A stretch of 64,000 nt of DNA from Ginsengibacter hankyongi (GCF_008710285.1 NZ_VYQF01000001.1:1993501-2057500), one strand, 5' to 3'. Shown: positions 17,691-26,801, numbered from the stretch's first letter. Program-made: numbers and translations. Notes: generated by a model not told the origin, from the letters alone.

Positions 17691-18050
17691 ATGAAATGGT
17701 ATCTTGCAAAACTGGTTTACAGAATTATTTGTGGCGAAGGAATGCACACACCTCAATTCGATGAACAATTGAGGTTGGTATATGCTGAAGATGATTTGCA
17801 TGCTTTTCAGAAAGCACGCACAACGGGTCATCTTGAAGAAGATAATTTCTTAAACAATATTCAAAAGCCTGTCCACTGGAAATTTATTGATGTTTCAGAA
17901 TTACACCCTTTAACCGAACTTATTGATGGTGCAGAATTATATTCACGGATTTGCGAAGAGGAAGAAGCTGAAAGTTATATAAAGACTACCAAGCAAAGAG
18001 CAAATTATATTCTTGAAAACAGTATGCATAAATATATTCCATTAAACTAA
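17691..18050 (+). CDS. DUF4288 domain protein
   Basis: 119 residues, soluble, no signal peptide. The start MKWYLAKLVYRIICG and the EQLRLVYAEDDLHAFQKA segment match the DUF4288 family. Function is unknown. It lies 55 nt after the LiaF-like gene and 6 nt before the TTG start of the histidine kinase, so co-translation with the two-component pair is probable. Confidence 0.8.
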   Translation: MKWYLAKLVYRIICGEGMHTPQFDEQLRLVYAEDDLHAFQKARTTGHLEEDNFLNNIQKPVHWKFIDVSELHPLTELIDGAELYSRICEEEEAESYIKTTKQRANYILENSMHKYIPLN

Positions 18051-18056
18051 TAAAAT

Positions 18057-19109
18057 TTGAATACTCCGTTTACAGCAAGAAAAAATTTAGTAATTGCAGG
18101 TATAGTTTATTGGGCTATAATAAGTATAGTTTACTCGATTATATTAACGGGGACATTAAAAAATTTTAGCTTAACAACTGCCCAGGTTATTATCGACACA
18201 ATTATTAGTAACATATTAGTTACTGCAAGCTGTGTGCTTATTTTAAATAATATGCGATATTATTTACCACGGCAAGAGAAGTATTGGTACGTTTTAACTG
18301 TTAGCCTCGGATTAAGCGGGATTTGTTTCTTAATAGCAAAAGGAGTTTTGTGGATAATATTTAATGATGACCCTCATTATCTTCAGTCGTTTTCACAATC
18401 AACCGGTATACGTTATGGAATTTCTTTTTTATTGATTGGTTGCTTTTCAATGATGAGCCTGCTTTGGTACACGCAGGAAGAACAAAAGACAATGAGTGAA
18501 AGAAAAGCGGATGCAGAGCGTCTTGCAAAGGATGCGGAGTTATTCAAATTAAGGCAACAACTTCAACCCCATTTTTTATTCAACAGTCTAAATTCTATAA
18601 GTGCACTTACCGGAACCCAGCCGGAAAAAGCCAGGCACATGATACAGCAGCTAAGCGATTTTTTACGTGGCACTTTAAAAAAAGATGATCAACAATGGAG
18701 TACGCTCGAAGAAGAAATACAATACCTCAGGCTTTATCTTGATATAGAAAAGGTTCGTTTTGGACATCGCCTGCAAACGGAAATAATTTATACCGATGAG
18801 GTGTTATTATTAAAATTGCCGTCTCTATTGTTGCAACCTGTGGTAGAGAATGCAATTAAATTTGGATTGTATGATACAACCGGGGAAATATTAATAAAGT
18901 TGGAAGCAACAAAAGAAAATAATTATTTGAAAATAATGGTGCAAAATCCATTTGATCCAGAAACATCGCAGCCGCTAAAAGGAACAGGGTTTGGATTATC
19001 TTCTATTCAAAGAAGATTATTTCTTTTGTTCGCAAGACAAGATCTGTTAAAAACCCACAAAAACCAGGCAAATTTTATTACAGTCATACTTATACCGCAA
19101 ATAAAATGA
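18057..19109 (+). CDS. Sensor histidine kinase, LytS/YehU (His_kinase) family
   Basis: 350 residues. Four N-terminal transmembrane helices are followed by a coiled linker and a kinase core. The H-box is LQPHFLFNSLNS, the N-box PVVENAIKFGL, and the G-box GTGFGLSSIQRR, all typical of the LytS-type His_kinase family that pairs with LytTR regulators. The start is a TTG: there is an in-frame stop just upstream, and the next ATG would remove the first helices. The stop overlaps the regulator start by 4 nt (ATGA), so the two are translationally coupled. Confidence 0.93.
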   Translation: MNTPFTARKNLVIAGIVYWAIISIVYSIILTGTLKNFSLTTAQVIIDTIISNILVTASCVLILNNMRYYLPRQEKYWYVLTVSLGLSGICFLIAKGVLWIIFNDDPHYLQSFSQSTGIRYGISFLLIGCFSMMSLLWYTQEEQKTMSERKADAERLAKDAELFKLRQQLQPHFLFNSLNSISALTGTQPEKARHMIQQLSDFLRGTLKKDDQQWSTLEEEIQYLRLYLDIEKVRFGHRLQTEIIYTDEVLLLKLPSLLLQPVVENAIKFGLYDTTGEILIKLEATKENNYLKIMVQNPFDPETSQPLKGTGFGLSSIQRRLFLLFARQDLLKTHKNQANFITVILIPQIK

Positions 19110-19834
19110 AAGTTATAATTATTGACGACGAACCACTGGCTAGAAGTATTGTAAAAGAATATTTACAATTGTATAAGGAAATTGATATAGTTGCTGAATG
19201 TGGAGATGGATTTGAAGGCATGAAGGCAATAGTGCAGCACGAGCCCGCGCTGATTTTTCTTGATGTACAAATGCCTAAAATAAATGGGTTTGAAATGCTC
19301 GAGCTGATTGAAAATCCACCTGCTGTAATTTTTACTACTGCATTTGATGAATTTGCAATAAAAGCATTTGAATTAAATGCGACTGATTATTTATTAAAGC
19401 CATTTAGCAAAGAACGTTTTAATAAGGCTGTTCAAAAATATTTAAACACGTCTTCCATACCAGCATCACAACCGGTAATTGAAACTGCCGCACAATCGCC
19501 GGGGCAGCAAAACCGCATAGTAGTTAAAGATGGAAGTAAGATTAAAATTATACCGGTAAATCAAATTCATTACCTGGAAGCCGCGGATGATTATGTAAAA
19601 ATAGTAACGGCCGAAGGACAATTCTTAAAAAAAAGAACGATGAGTTTTTTTGAACAGTCACTAGGGGTTCATCAATTCGTAAGGATACATCGTTCCTATA
19701 TAGTCAATACGCAGCTTATAACCCGTATTGAAGTGTATGAAAAAGACAGCCACCTGGTTTTACTGAATACTGGAGCCAAATTACAGGTTAGCAAATCGGG
19801 ATATTCGAAGTTGAAGGATATATTGGAGATATAA
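19106..19834 (+). CDS. LytTR-family response regulator
   Basis: 242 residues. An N-terminal receiver domain carries the acidic pair IIDDEP, the phosphoacceptor Asp in FLDVQMPK, and the lysine of LLKPFSKERF. The C-terminal LytTR DNA-binding domain spans about residues 140-240 (KIIPVNQIHYLEAADDYVKI, FVRIHRSYIVN). It is the partner of the upstream kinase. Likely targets are envelope-stress genes, including the LiaF-like gene, but no LytTR half-site was located with confidence. Confidence 0.95.
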   Translation: MKVIIIDDEPLARSIVKEYLQLYKEIDIVAECGDGFEGMKAIVQHEPALIFLDVQMPKINGFEMLELIENPPAVIFTTAFDEFAIKAFELNATDYLLKPFSKERFNKAVQKYLNTSSIPASQPVIETAAQSPGQQNRIVVKDGSKIKIIPVNQIHYLEAADDYVKIVTAEGQFLKKRTMSFFEQSLGVHQFVRIHRSYIVNTQLITRIEVYEKDSHLVLLNTGAKLQVSKSGYSKLKDILEI

Positions 19835-20313
19835 TTTTAAATATTTCCAACCTTAACGCTAAGGAATTTTTTCCATGGTTCCCAGTAATATTCCACCGCT
19901 TTTAGGGGATATCGAATTCAGCGATAGGAACATTTGTATAAGTTTACGAGAATAGAGCATTATTTCCAGTTTGATAATTGTGGTGTGCGGAATATCTTCC
20001 CCCGTCCACAGTGGAAACGTGTGCTGGCGATCTTCCAGCAGAATAATATTTTAAGAACCTAGGGCTAAATTATACAAACTGCTGTTTTCGTGCTTTTTAA
20101 ATCAAATTTTATGGAAAATAGCGTTCAGCATGACAAGATTTTAATAAATCATCTAAAATTGGTTTATACACAACAAGTAAAGTTTCCATTAAATAGACTT
20201 GTCGACAAGAGATTAGAACAGTCGAAACCGCGAACGATATAATTTTTTTCGTGATAAAAGGTGATATTGAGCCAAAATTTATCATTAGCATGATCTGGTT
20301 TAATTATTGTAGG
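19835..20313 (+). other. Intergenic stretch with one doubtful 43-codon ORF
   Basis: About 480 nt with no gene I can support firmly. An ATG at 20111 opens a 43-codon frame to a TAA at 20242 (starts MENSVQHDKILINHLKLVYT), with an A/T-rich leader but no recognised domain. The stretch 19970-20050 is somewhat richer in GC and may be the remains of an older gene. No clear TAnnTTTG element precedes the receiver gene. Confidence 0.35.
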
Positions 20314-20694
20314 ATGGAAAAGCTTATGGATAAGATACTAATTGTGGATGACAATTCGGACATTTTATGGGTTGTTGAAACTGTGCTAAAGAGATATGGT
20401 TTTGAGGTAATGGCCTTGCCAAGAGGCGAAGACGTAATTCCTAAAGCCAAAGTTTTTTGCCCACAGTTGATTTTGCTTGATGTTTTCCTTTCCGGAATTG
20501 ACGGGATAGAAGTATGCAATAAATTAAAGGATAACCCAAAGACCAAAGATATACCCGTAATTATGTTTTCGGCGCACACTAATTTTACGGATATTCAAAA
20601 ATTCTGTAAAGCCGATGATTTTATAGCTAAGCCTTTTGATGTTAATGAGTTGGTAAGCAAAATTCAATTCCAGATAAAGGCAGGGACGGCTTGA
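20314..20694 (+). CDS. Single-domain response regulator (CheY-like receiver)
   Basis: About 126 residues from ATG 20314 (MEKLMDKILIVDDN); an upstream in-frame GTG at 20251 would add an unlikely N-terminus. The receiver has the acidic pocket VDDN, phosphoacceptor Asp in LLLDVFLSG, the Thr/Ser position in VIMFSAH, and the lysine in IAKPFD. No output domain follows, so it acts through a partner that is not next to it. It is the last chromosomal gene before the integrated element. Confidence 0.88.
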   Translation: MEKLMDKILIVDDNSDILWVVETVLKRYGFEVMALPRGEDVIPKAKVFCPQLILLDVFLSGIDGIEVCNKLKDNPKTKDIPVIMFSAHTNFTDIQKFCKADDFIAKPFDVNELVSKIQFQIKAGTA

Positions 20695-20733
20695 AAGATA
20701 AAAATTTTCGCCCCTTTGAAAGTGGTCCTAAAT

Positions 20734-20771
20734 AAAAAGGCCTGTAAAAAAATTTTTTTACAGGCCTTTTT
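20734..20771. terminator. 38-bp palindromic bidirectional terminator (original terminator of the tRNA-like gene)
   Basis: A perfect palindrome with 19-nt arms, core AAAAAGGCCTGT/ACAGGCCTTTTT, A-rich on the left and T-rich on the right, so it can work on both strands. On the plus strand it ends the receiver gene. It directly abuts attL; before the element inserted it would have stood right after the 3' end of the minus-strand RNA gene now at 41951-42124. Confidence 0.8.
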
Positions 20772-20785
20772 AGCTGTAGGGGGAG
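20772..20785 (+). repeat. attL core repeat
   Basis: A 14-bp copy of the repeat also found at 41949-41962. Beyond the identical core, GAACCT recurs at the same offset (20791-20796 and 41968-41973), so the element carries a partial copy of the T-arm next to the crossover region. Confidence 0.85.
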
Positions 20786-20900
20786 TACAGGAACCTACTT
20801 AAATTTACTTTTCTCAACTTAACTTAGTTTATCGCTGTAATTCAATACAGGATTACGTTTGGTGGAAAAATACAAATTGGTAAAAAAGTTAAAATAAGAT

Positions 20901-20924
20901 TTTAGTGAAACCTTTAGTGAAACC
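20901..20924 (+). repeat. Two tandem 12-bp repeats, likely integrase arm-binding site, left end
   Basis: TTTAGTGAAACC occurs twice in tandem. A near-identical pair lies at 41868-41891 near the other end in the same orientation. Such paired short repeats flanking a core site are typical arm-type sites of tyrosine recombinases. Confidence 0.6.
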
Positions 20925-20954
20925 TTTTTTACCTTTACTAAAAGTTCGAATCGT

Positions 20955-22241
20955 ATGCCTCGTCACCCCGAAGTTCATTTCCGATTAAAGGCAAAAAATA
21001 AAAAGGGAGATTGCGCTATATACCTTCAATTCATATATAACCGTAATCGTTTATTTTTTTCTTTTGGGCAAAGTGTAAATTTTGATGATTGGAATTTCAA
21101 TAAGGAAAGAATAAAGAAAAAGGATAAGACAACATTAGAGGGTAAATTTTTTTTAAATGATCTTTTAGAACGATTACAAAATTTATGTCTTACCTCTTAC
21201 CATGAATCTATGAAAGATGGGATACCAAATCCGGCTTATATAAAAACAAGGCTAAAAAATTTAATTAATCAAAATAGGACTGAAGCTGATCCTGAAAAAT
21301 CAGACTTTTTTTTGCTGGCTGATAGATTTATTAGAGGTGAAATCAAAAATCGCGGGAAAGATAAAAGCATATCAAGTCTGCAGAACTATCACGCTGTAAC
21401 AAAGCATTTAAAGAATTTTCAAAAAGCGACAAAATATTCAATAACTTTTGAAAACATCAATCTTGATTTTTTTTACAAGTACACCACTTATCTAAAGGAT
21501 ACTCTCGGCTTATCGCCTAACACAATAGCAAAAGATATTTCTATTATTAAGGTTTTTATGGGAGAGGCTGTTGATTTGCGATATACGACGAATAATGAGT
21601 TCAGGCATAAAAAATTTTCATATAGCGAAATAGAGACGGATGCTGTCTATGTAACCGAAAAAGAGTTGGAAATACTTTACAAGTTTGATTTTTCAAAAAC
21701 CAAAAGGCTGGAAAATGTAAGGGATTTGTTCGTTTTTGGTGCGTGGGTAGGACTTAGATTTTCTGATTTTTCGAACATAATGCCGGAAAATATTATTGAA
21801 ATTGATAGTGAATATTTCATCAAAATTGTTACTCAAAAGACAAAAGAGCTTGTTATCATTCCTTGTCACCCTATTGTCCTGGACATTTTTGAAAAATATA
21901 AGCATAATCCCAATAAACTTCCGAACACAATAAGTAATCAGAAATTTAATGATTACATAAAAGACGTTTTCAAAGCTGCAGGATTTAATGAAAAAGGACG
22001 CCTGGCAAATGACATCAATTTAGAGCTATGGCAGTGTGTTAGCAGCCATACAGCAAGAAGATCCTTTGCAACAAATTACTATCTGCAAGGTTTCCCGGTA
22101 ATTGATTTAATGAAAATTACTGGCCATAAGACTGAGAAGGCTTTTATGAAATATATCCGCATTTCCAAACTCGATGCTGCGAAAAGATTAAGCTCTCACA
22201 TGAAAAAAATGTGGAGTGAAAAAATGCTGAGAGTAGCTTAG
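20955..22241 (+). CDS. Tyrosine-type site-specific recombinase (integrase)
   Basis: 428 residues: N-terminal arm-binding domain (to about 90), SAM-like core-binding domain (about 105-215), and catalytic domain. Catalytic residues are visible: the first Arg in WVGLRFSDFS, HTARRSF giving His and the second Arg, TGHKTEKAF with the third His position, and the nucleophile Tyr in FMKYI. It belongs to the family common in Bacteroidota conjugative and mobilizable elements. It lies 170 nt inside attL and reads inward. The paired 12-bp repeats stand between it and the core site. Confidence 0.95.
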   Translation: MPRHPEVHFRLKAKNKKGDCAIYLQFIYNRNRLFFSFGQSVNFDDWNFNKERIKKKDKTTLEGKFFLNDLLERLQNLCLTSYHESMKDGIPNPAYIKTRLKNLINQNRTEADPEKSDFFLLADRFIRGEIKNRGKDKSISSLQNYHAVTKHLKNFQKATKYSITFENINLDFFYKYTTYLKDTLGLSPNTIAKDISIIKVFMGEAVDLRYTTNNEFRHKKFSYSEIETDAVYVTEKELEILYKFDFSKTKRLENVRDLFVFGAWVGLRFSDFSNIMPENIIEIDSEYFIKIVTQKTKELVIIPCHPIVLDIFEKYKHNPNKLPNTISNQKFNDYIKDVFKAAGFNEKGRLANDINLELWQCVSSHTARRSFATNYYLQGFPVIDLMKITGHKTEKAFMKYIRISKLDAAKRLSSHMKKMWSEKMLRVA

Positions 22242-22563
22242 TAAGCCTGCCTTTCTATGGTTAATAAAACCCTATAACCATCCTTGATACTTTTAATTGA
22301 GCAGGCGTTTTAAAAAAATTGGCTTTCAAATCAGAAGAGCTTTTCTTAAAGATTTATATTCTTCAAGATATTAGCCAGGTAACTTGTGCTACGCCCACCG
22401 GCTTGGCCGGCCGGAATAAAAGCGCCTATTTCTCGACTCAAATAAAAGAATAAAATGAGCCGAATAAGCTAAATAATCGGCTCATAAAAAAAAATAAAAA
22501 TAGATAAGACATTTCTATAAGATTATGTCACTTGAAAATATTCAGGCAGGGATACAGCTTCAT
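22242..22563. other. Gap between integrase and mobilization operon
   Basis: No gene seen. It holds the minus-strand terminator at 22446-22485, a wide GCCTGC/GCAGGC inverted repeat after the integrase stop (about 22247-22310) with an inner ATGGTTA/TAACCAT-type pairing, and a short GC-rich CCGGC-containing stretch near 22400-22415. Confidence 0.5.
22446..22485 (-). terminator. Terminator of the minus-strand mobilization operon
   Basis: A 9-bp perfect stem ATGAGCCGA/TCGGCTCAT (22455-22463 with 22477-22485). Read on the minus strand it is followed by a T-rich tract. It lies downstream of the last gene of the mobilization operon. Confidence 0.75.
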
Positions 22564-23109
22564 TTATCTTATTTCTTTTTCTTTTTCACCTGCAAGCCGA
22601 TGCATTTTCTCCTGCTTAGCAATATTGCGTTCAGACCGGACAACCTGTTGTATAAAATTGTTCTTATCCAGGTTATATAAACTATCGGTATAGTAAACGA
22701 TTTTTAATAAGTGACTGTTTCCATTAGCCTTCCAAAATCTATACTTTATATCATTTGCTTCAAAAGATTTCTTTTCATTGCTGCAATTAATCCATCCATA
22801 TGCAAGCAATAAAGAAATTATAAACAAACTAACGGAGAGCCATACCTGTTTATGGAAATGATGTATGTGCTTAACTTGATTTTGTGTAGAATTACCTGAA
22901 TTAACTTTTAATGCATGTATCTCTTCAGATAATTTATTCATCTTTTCAATGTTTACATTACAGGTGACACTGAACTTTATAAATTCAGATTGAAATGATT
23001 TAACTGCTGTTTTTAATTCTTCATCTTTACCTGCATTACCTTGTTTTAATAAAGCGATTTCCAGAGCTTCCAGTTTTTCTACAATCGCTTGTAATAATAT
23101 TTCACTCAT
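22564..23109 (-). CDS. Small membrane protein of the mobilization operon
   Basis: 181 residues. The first about 85 residues are predicted helical or coiled-coil, then a His-rich turn (KHIHHFHKQ), one transmembrane helix (VWLSVSLFIISLLLAYGWI) and a charged C-terminal helical part. Proteins of this design commonly follow the relaxase gene in Bacteroidota mobilizable elements; I do not know a proven function. It starts 12 nt after the relaxase gene ends. A role in bringing the relaxosome to the membrane is possible but only a guess. Confidence 0.7.
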   Translation of the reverse strand: MSEILLQAIVEKLEALEIALLKQGNAGKDEELKTAVKSFQSEFIKFSVTCNVNIEKMNKLSEEIHALKVNSGNSTQNQVKHIHHFHKQVWLSVSLFIISLLLAYGWINCSNEKKSFEANDIKYRFWKANGNSHLLKIVYYTDSLYNLDKNNFIQQVVRSERNIAKQEKMHRLAGEKEKEIR

Positions 23110-23121
23110 CAGTATTCATTT

Positions 23122-24057
23122 TTAGAGATGTATTCGTTTTGATTTTTTCTTTCTCTTTTGTTGTAACCTCCATTCAGCTGCTAACGATTGATCTTGTTGT
23201 TCCGGCTTTATTAATTCATTAAGGATATTCAGATCCTTGTTCAACCGCTTGTCTATTTCCAAGTCTTTGTTTTGAGAAATGCTTTTTGAATACAATGAAT
23301 CTGCCGGTAATTTTATTAATCTCTCCGCTTGCTGCTGCTGTAATATTTTCTGAAGATTATTTATGGAAAACTTTCTATCTACCTCACTGCCCTTATATTT
23401 ATACTCTCCCAACTTAAAATTGATACCCTGTAGCTCGTTTGTTTGCCCTTTGTATTTGTATAATGTTTCAATCTTTTTTTTCACCAGCTTTTCCGTTAAA
23501 TCATTTAAGGTTCTGCATTGTGGGAGACTTTCCAAAATAGCCTGGTAAATGATATAACGGTTCGCTTCCTTTTCATTTAATGCGTTCAGATTTACAAGTG
23601 ATAAATCTTTTGAGATCGCTTCTTTTAATCCATATTTTTTTGTGAGTTTCTGCGCAACCTTTTTTCCTTTTAACCCGATCCAGTTATCCTTGATCGTTTC
23701 TCCATTATTGTTCACAAGATTGGCAAGAATGTGCAGGTGAGAATGATTTTTATCAATGTGCTTTACAATCGCAAATTGCGTGTCTGTAATCTTGATTTCA
23801 GCCAGGTATTCTCGGGCGATTTTAGCCATCATTTTATCTTCAATTCTTTCTCCGGGATAAAAGCTGATGATGCCATGAAAGACTGCCTTTGTAAGAGATG
23901 GTCTCATCGACTGCTGCAATTCAAAATCTTTAGCCATGAGTTTATAATCATAATCCCTTACACCATCTGCTTCCAAAACCACCGCTCTTCTTTTATCCAT
24001 GCATATATACCTGCATGCTCCGTAAAATGTTTTTCCTATGACCACTTTACTAATCAT
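23122..24057 (-). CDS. Relaxase/mobilization nuclease (MOBP type)
   Basis: 311 residues, relaxase family PF03432. The metal-binding motif HIDKNHSHLHILANLV fits the HxDxxxxHxHxxxN pattern; the N-terminal tyrosine in TFYGACRYICMD is the likely strand-transfer residue. It would nick the element at oriT and lead the strand into a recipient with help from a foreign conjugation system. It overlaps the MobC-like gene by 8 nt, showing translational coupling. The C-terminal about 100 residues are charged and variable. Confidence 0.92.
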   Translation of the reverse strand: MISKVVIGKTFYGACRYICMDKRRAVVLEADGVRDYDYKLMAKDFELQQSMRPSLTKAVFHGIISFYPGERIEDKMMAKIAREYLAEIKITDTQFAIVKHIDKNHSHLHILANLVNNNGETIKDNWIGLKGKKVAQKLTKKYGLKEAISKDLSLVNLNALNEKEANRYIIYQAILESLPQCRTLNDLTEKLVKKKIETLYKYKGQTNELQGINFKLGEYKYKGSEVDRKFSINNLQKILQQQQAERLIKLPADSLYSKSISQNKDLEIDKRLNKDLNILNELIKPEQQDQSLAAEWRLQQKRKKKSKRIHL

Positions 24058-24412
24058 TTCTTTTTAGTTTTTCCAACAGTTCACCCACTAAATTTTTATA
24101 TTTTTCAAACATCAATGATGCGGTAATAAACCCTTCCTGGTGTCCCTTCTTTGTGAGCTGATTTAGGTTATTTGCCATCCCGATTAATTGCCTGACAAAT
24201 TGCCTTTCTTCTTCAGATAATCTTGAAATTATTTTTCCTTGCATTGCCATCTGCCGGATATAGACGGTGATTTTTAATCCCGACCTGGAGGCCTGTTGTT
24301 TAACAATAAAATATTCTGTTTTTGAAAACCGGATGCTTCTTATAATTTCCTTCCTGACAGCCTTTTTAGGCCTTCCATTTTTGTGCTGTATTTTGAATGC
24401 TTCACTTATCAT
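24050..24412 (-). CDS. MobC-like relaxosome protein
   Basis: About 120 residues from ATG 24412 (MISEAFKIQ). An upstream start at 24481 would add 23 residues, but those bases form the hairpin at 24451-24489, so the shorter start is preferred. RSIRFSKTEYFIVKQQASRS begins a ribbon-helix-helix-like fold, then IRQMAMQGK and LIGMANNLNQLTKKGHQ match the MobC/BmgB-like family. It is thought to bind oriT and help the relaxase. It overlaps the relaxase gene by 8 nt. Confidence 0.85.
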   Translation of the reverse strand: MISEAFKIQHKNGRPKKAVRKEIIRSIRFSKTEYFIVKQQASRSGLKITVYIRQMAMQGKIISRLSEEERQFVRQLIGMANNLNQLTKKGHQEGFITASLMFEKYKNLVGELLEKLKRND

Positions 24413-24450
24413 ATCCTCTGTAATATTCTTTTGCGACCGACGGGAGAAAA

Positions 24451-24489
24451 AGCAAGCTGGGTTTTTGTAACACAAAAACACCGCTTGCT
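24451..24489. promoter_or_regulatory. Large inverted repeat, candidate oriT
   Basis: AGCAAGC (24451-24457) pairs with GCTTGCT (24483-24489), and inside it GTTTTTGT (24461-24468) pairs with ACAAAAAC (24472-24479); two mismatches separate them. It stands between the primase-like and MobC-like genes, where mobilizable elements often keep oriT. It might instead be a terminator or a translational control hairpin. The nick site cannot be placed. Confidence 0.45.
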
Positions 24490-24500
24490 AAGAAAAATGT

Positions 24501-25460
24501 TTAAAGGTGTCTCCCCCTTTTTTGTCCTACATATATTTTCTGCTCTAATTTTCCGAAATTCATTATCCAGTCATTGAGGTCTTTATATCCTTTGTATAAT
24601 TTGCTTTCATCTTTAAAATTTAAGGACCTTTTCAAAGCGAGGCTGGTGCATTTTCTTCCGGCATTATCATGATCTAAAAAGAGGTGAATATTTTCATGCT
24701 TTTCCATTAAAAGAAGGCTTCTTTCAAAGAACGAAAGGGAGTTCAGGATTAAAAAATTCATGTGTCGATTAGGCAGACCTGTTAGATCCTCCCGCTGATT
24801 TTTATTCATAGATTCATAGCTTATGAAATCAAAAAAGCCCTCAAATACCGAGATATTTTTTGCGCCATTATCGAAGTAAGAAACATACTTGGGAGAACTG
24901 CTTCCTTTAAAATATTCATTGCGTAATTCGTATCCTCCCGCATTATTTTTAAAGCCTATGGCTTTATATATTTTATCGGTATCTCCATTGGTAAAATGAA
25001 CTTCATGACAGTAACTATCAGCAATACTTTTGTTGATCCTTCTTTGAAATAAATAGCGGCAAAGCATCAGGTCCTGGATGGGCTGCTTTGCGGCTATTAT
25101 TTTGATAGCAGTTTCTCTTGCATCCTTACTATCCACTAAAGAGTTTTCATGCAAGTGAAACTGCGGTCTGACAATAGTATTTTGAAAATTATTATGCGGG
25201 TGAAAAGAAGAAATTTTTTGTAAAGCTTCACTAACATCACAGCGATAAAATTCCATAACAAAATCAACCAACTTCCCACCTTTGCCAGGGCCATGATCGT
25301 ACCATACATTTTTATTTCTGCTGATCTTAAATGAAGGTTCTTTTTCATCTCTGAATGGAGATAAATACCAGTAATCTGATCCGGTTATTTTTTGCGGCTG
25401 ATACCCTAAAGAATTAAGGTAATCCACCAGGTCCACACGGTTGGCTTGTTCACAGTTCAT
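24501..25460 (-). CDS. Primase-like protein with degenerate CHC2 and a Toprim domain
   Basis: 319 residues. The N-terminal part (DYWYLSPFRDEKEPSFKIS, WYDHGPGKGGKLVDFV) resembles the CHC2 primase zinc-binding region but without its zinc cysteines. The C-terminal Toprim fold is visible as the acidic residue in VFEGFFDFIS and the pair in HLFLDHDNAG. Such proteins are usual in Bacteroidota mobilizable elements and may prime second-strand synthesis after transfer. The start is ATG 25460, with GTG 25463 just before it. Confidence 0.88.
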   Translation of the reverse strand: MNCEQANRVDLVDYLNSLGYQPQKITGSDYWYLSPFRDEKEPSFKISRNKNVWYDHGPGKGGKLVDFVMEFYRCDVSEALQKISSFHPHNNFQNTIVRPQFHLHENSLVDSKDARETAIKIIAAKQPIQDLMLCRYLFQRRINKSIADSYCHEVHFTNGDTDKIYKAIGFKNNAGGYELRNEYFKGSSSPKYVSYFDNGAKNISVFEGFFDFISYESMNKNQREDLTGLPNRHMNFLILNSLSFFERSLLLMEKHENIHLFLDHDNAGRKCTSLALKRSLNFKDESKLYKGYKDLNDWIMNFGKLEQKIYVGQKRGRHL

Positions 25461-25497
25461 CACACACTTTTTTGAATGATTAAGCTTGATATAGTAG

Positions 25498-25794
25498 CTA
25501 AAGGCTGCTGTTAATTAATGCATCTATGTCTGCACGATTAAAATACCTACGTGATTTAATCTTAAAACTTTTCAGTTTCTTTTGTTTCAACCATTCATAA
25601 AGCGTTGGCTTGGAGACCTGGAAAATTTCACAAACATCTGCTGCTTTCAGTAAAGCTTTCTCAGGCAGATGAGAATTTGTTGGAGAGATTTTTTGCTGGT
25701 TTAATTTTTCAGCAATTACATCTTCGATGATAATTTTGATTTGTTTCCAATACTCAGACGGAGCTATTGGAAACAGCATGGGCGTTTCATTCAT
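25498..25794 (-). CDS. Excisionase-like helix-turn-helix protein
   Basis: 98 residues. The C-terminal half (KAADVCEIFQVSKPTLYEWL, RRYFNRADIDALI) is a MerR/excisionase-type HTH (HTH_17). It is the first gene of the minus-strand mobilization operon. Its likely job is directing excision or regulating the operon, as in related elements. The N-terminal half is helical and of unknown function. Confidence 0.88.
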   Translation of the reverse strand: MNETPMLFPIAPSEYWKQIKIIIEDVIAEKLNQQKISPTNSHLPEKALLKAADVCEIFQVSKPTLYEWLKQKKLKSFKIKSRRYFNRADIDALINSSL

Positions 25795-26801
25795 ACTTCT
25801 ACATTTTCTTGTTCACAATTGAAATTCCAATAACAAAATTAATAAGGTTGAATATTAAAAACAATACATGGCTAAATTTTGAAGGGGTGTTGGTAAGGTC
25901 TTATTAACAAATGAGATTATTCACTTATAACGGCTAATAGTAGACGAAGTAAAATGAAATTAAGATGAGTAAATTTCTGGTAAATTGTATTCGAGTAAGC
26001 GAGAAAAATATTTTATATTTTTAACAATACAATTTATAGAATTAAAGCAAAAATTCTCTGTTGGCTCTGTCATTTCAATAGTAACAAATGATACGGTTAT
26101 TTCATGAGTGATGGAATAGAAGTAAATGGCAAATTTATTTTTCTCCTATATAATAAAAGATAGTGATGGTGTTAAGTACGGCTCTGGGCGCTTTGCTGGC
26201 CGACAATTTATTAGGTGGAAGTTTTTCGTTAAACTTTTTTGGGATAATTGTTATTTGCGTGAAATCAAGATGGTATTGGCAAAGTTAAAAACGTGATTCA
26301 GATGGGACTTGTATTCCATTGGGAAATGCGATTAAGAATAAATTAATTAAGGCATGATTTTAATGAGTATTAGCTACGGTCTTAAACTTTTTAAATTGAA
26401 AGATGAAACCGGAACTAAATACGAACAATGCGTTGTTAGCAACATTGTCGGACCGCAATAAGCCTGACAAATTTCCATAGTAAATATACTGTCCATTGTC
26501 TTTCTTTGGTAAAATATAGGACACCATTCATATCTTTTGTTGTTGATTTCCAATAACGGTTACAATGTTTATCCGTTAACGTTTTCTTGCATGGATGCTT
26601 GGCAAAGAGAATCCGGAAAATTTCACCAGTCTTGTGTTTCCCTATTTCTTGAATGATTTTTTATAATGAGATCACAGGTAAATTAAATGCTTAAAAATTA
26701 ACTTTCCATCGTCTCAATCAGAATGATGCCTGCGTAAAGACGCAGTTGCTCTTTCGAAAAATATTTTGGCATATTGTTCCCGAATTACTAAAACGACGCT
26801 A
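25795..26801. other. 1-kb region without supported genes
   Basis: It divides the mobilization operon from the cargo operon and must hold both promoters. On the minus strand about 26660-26440 shows a run of some 75 sense codons without a proper start, which may be a decayed gene. I recognise no domain and no tandem or inverted repeat here. Confidence 0.5.
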
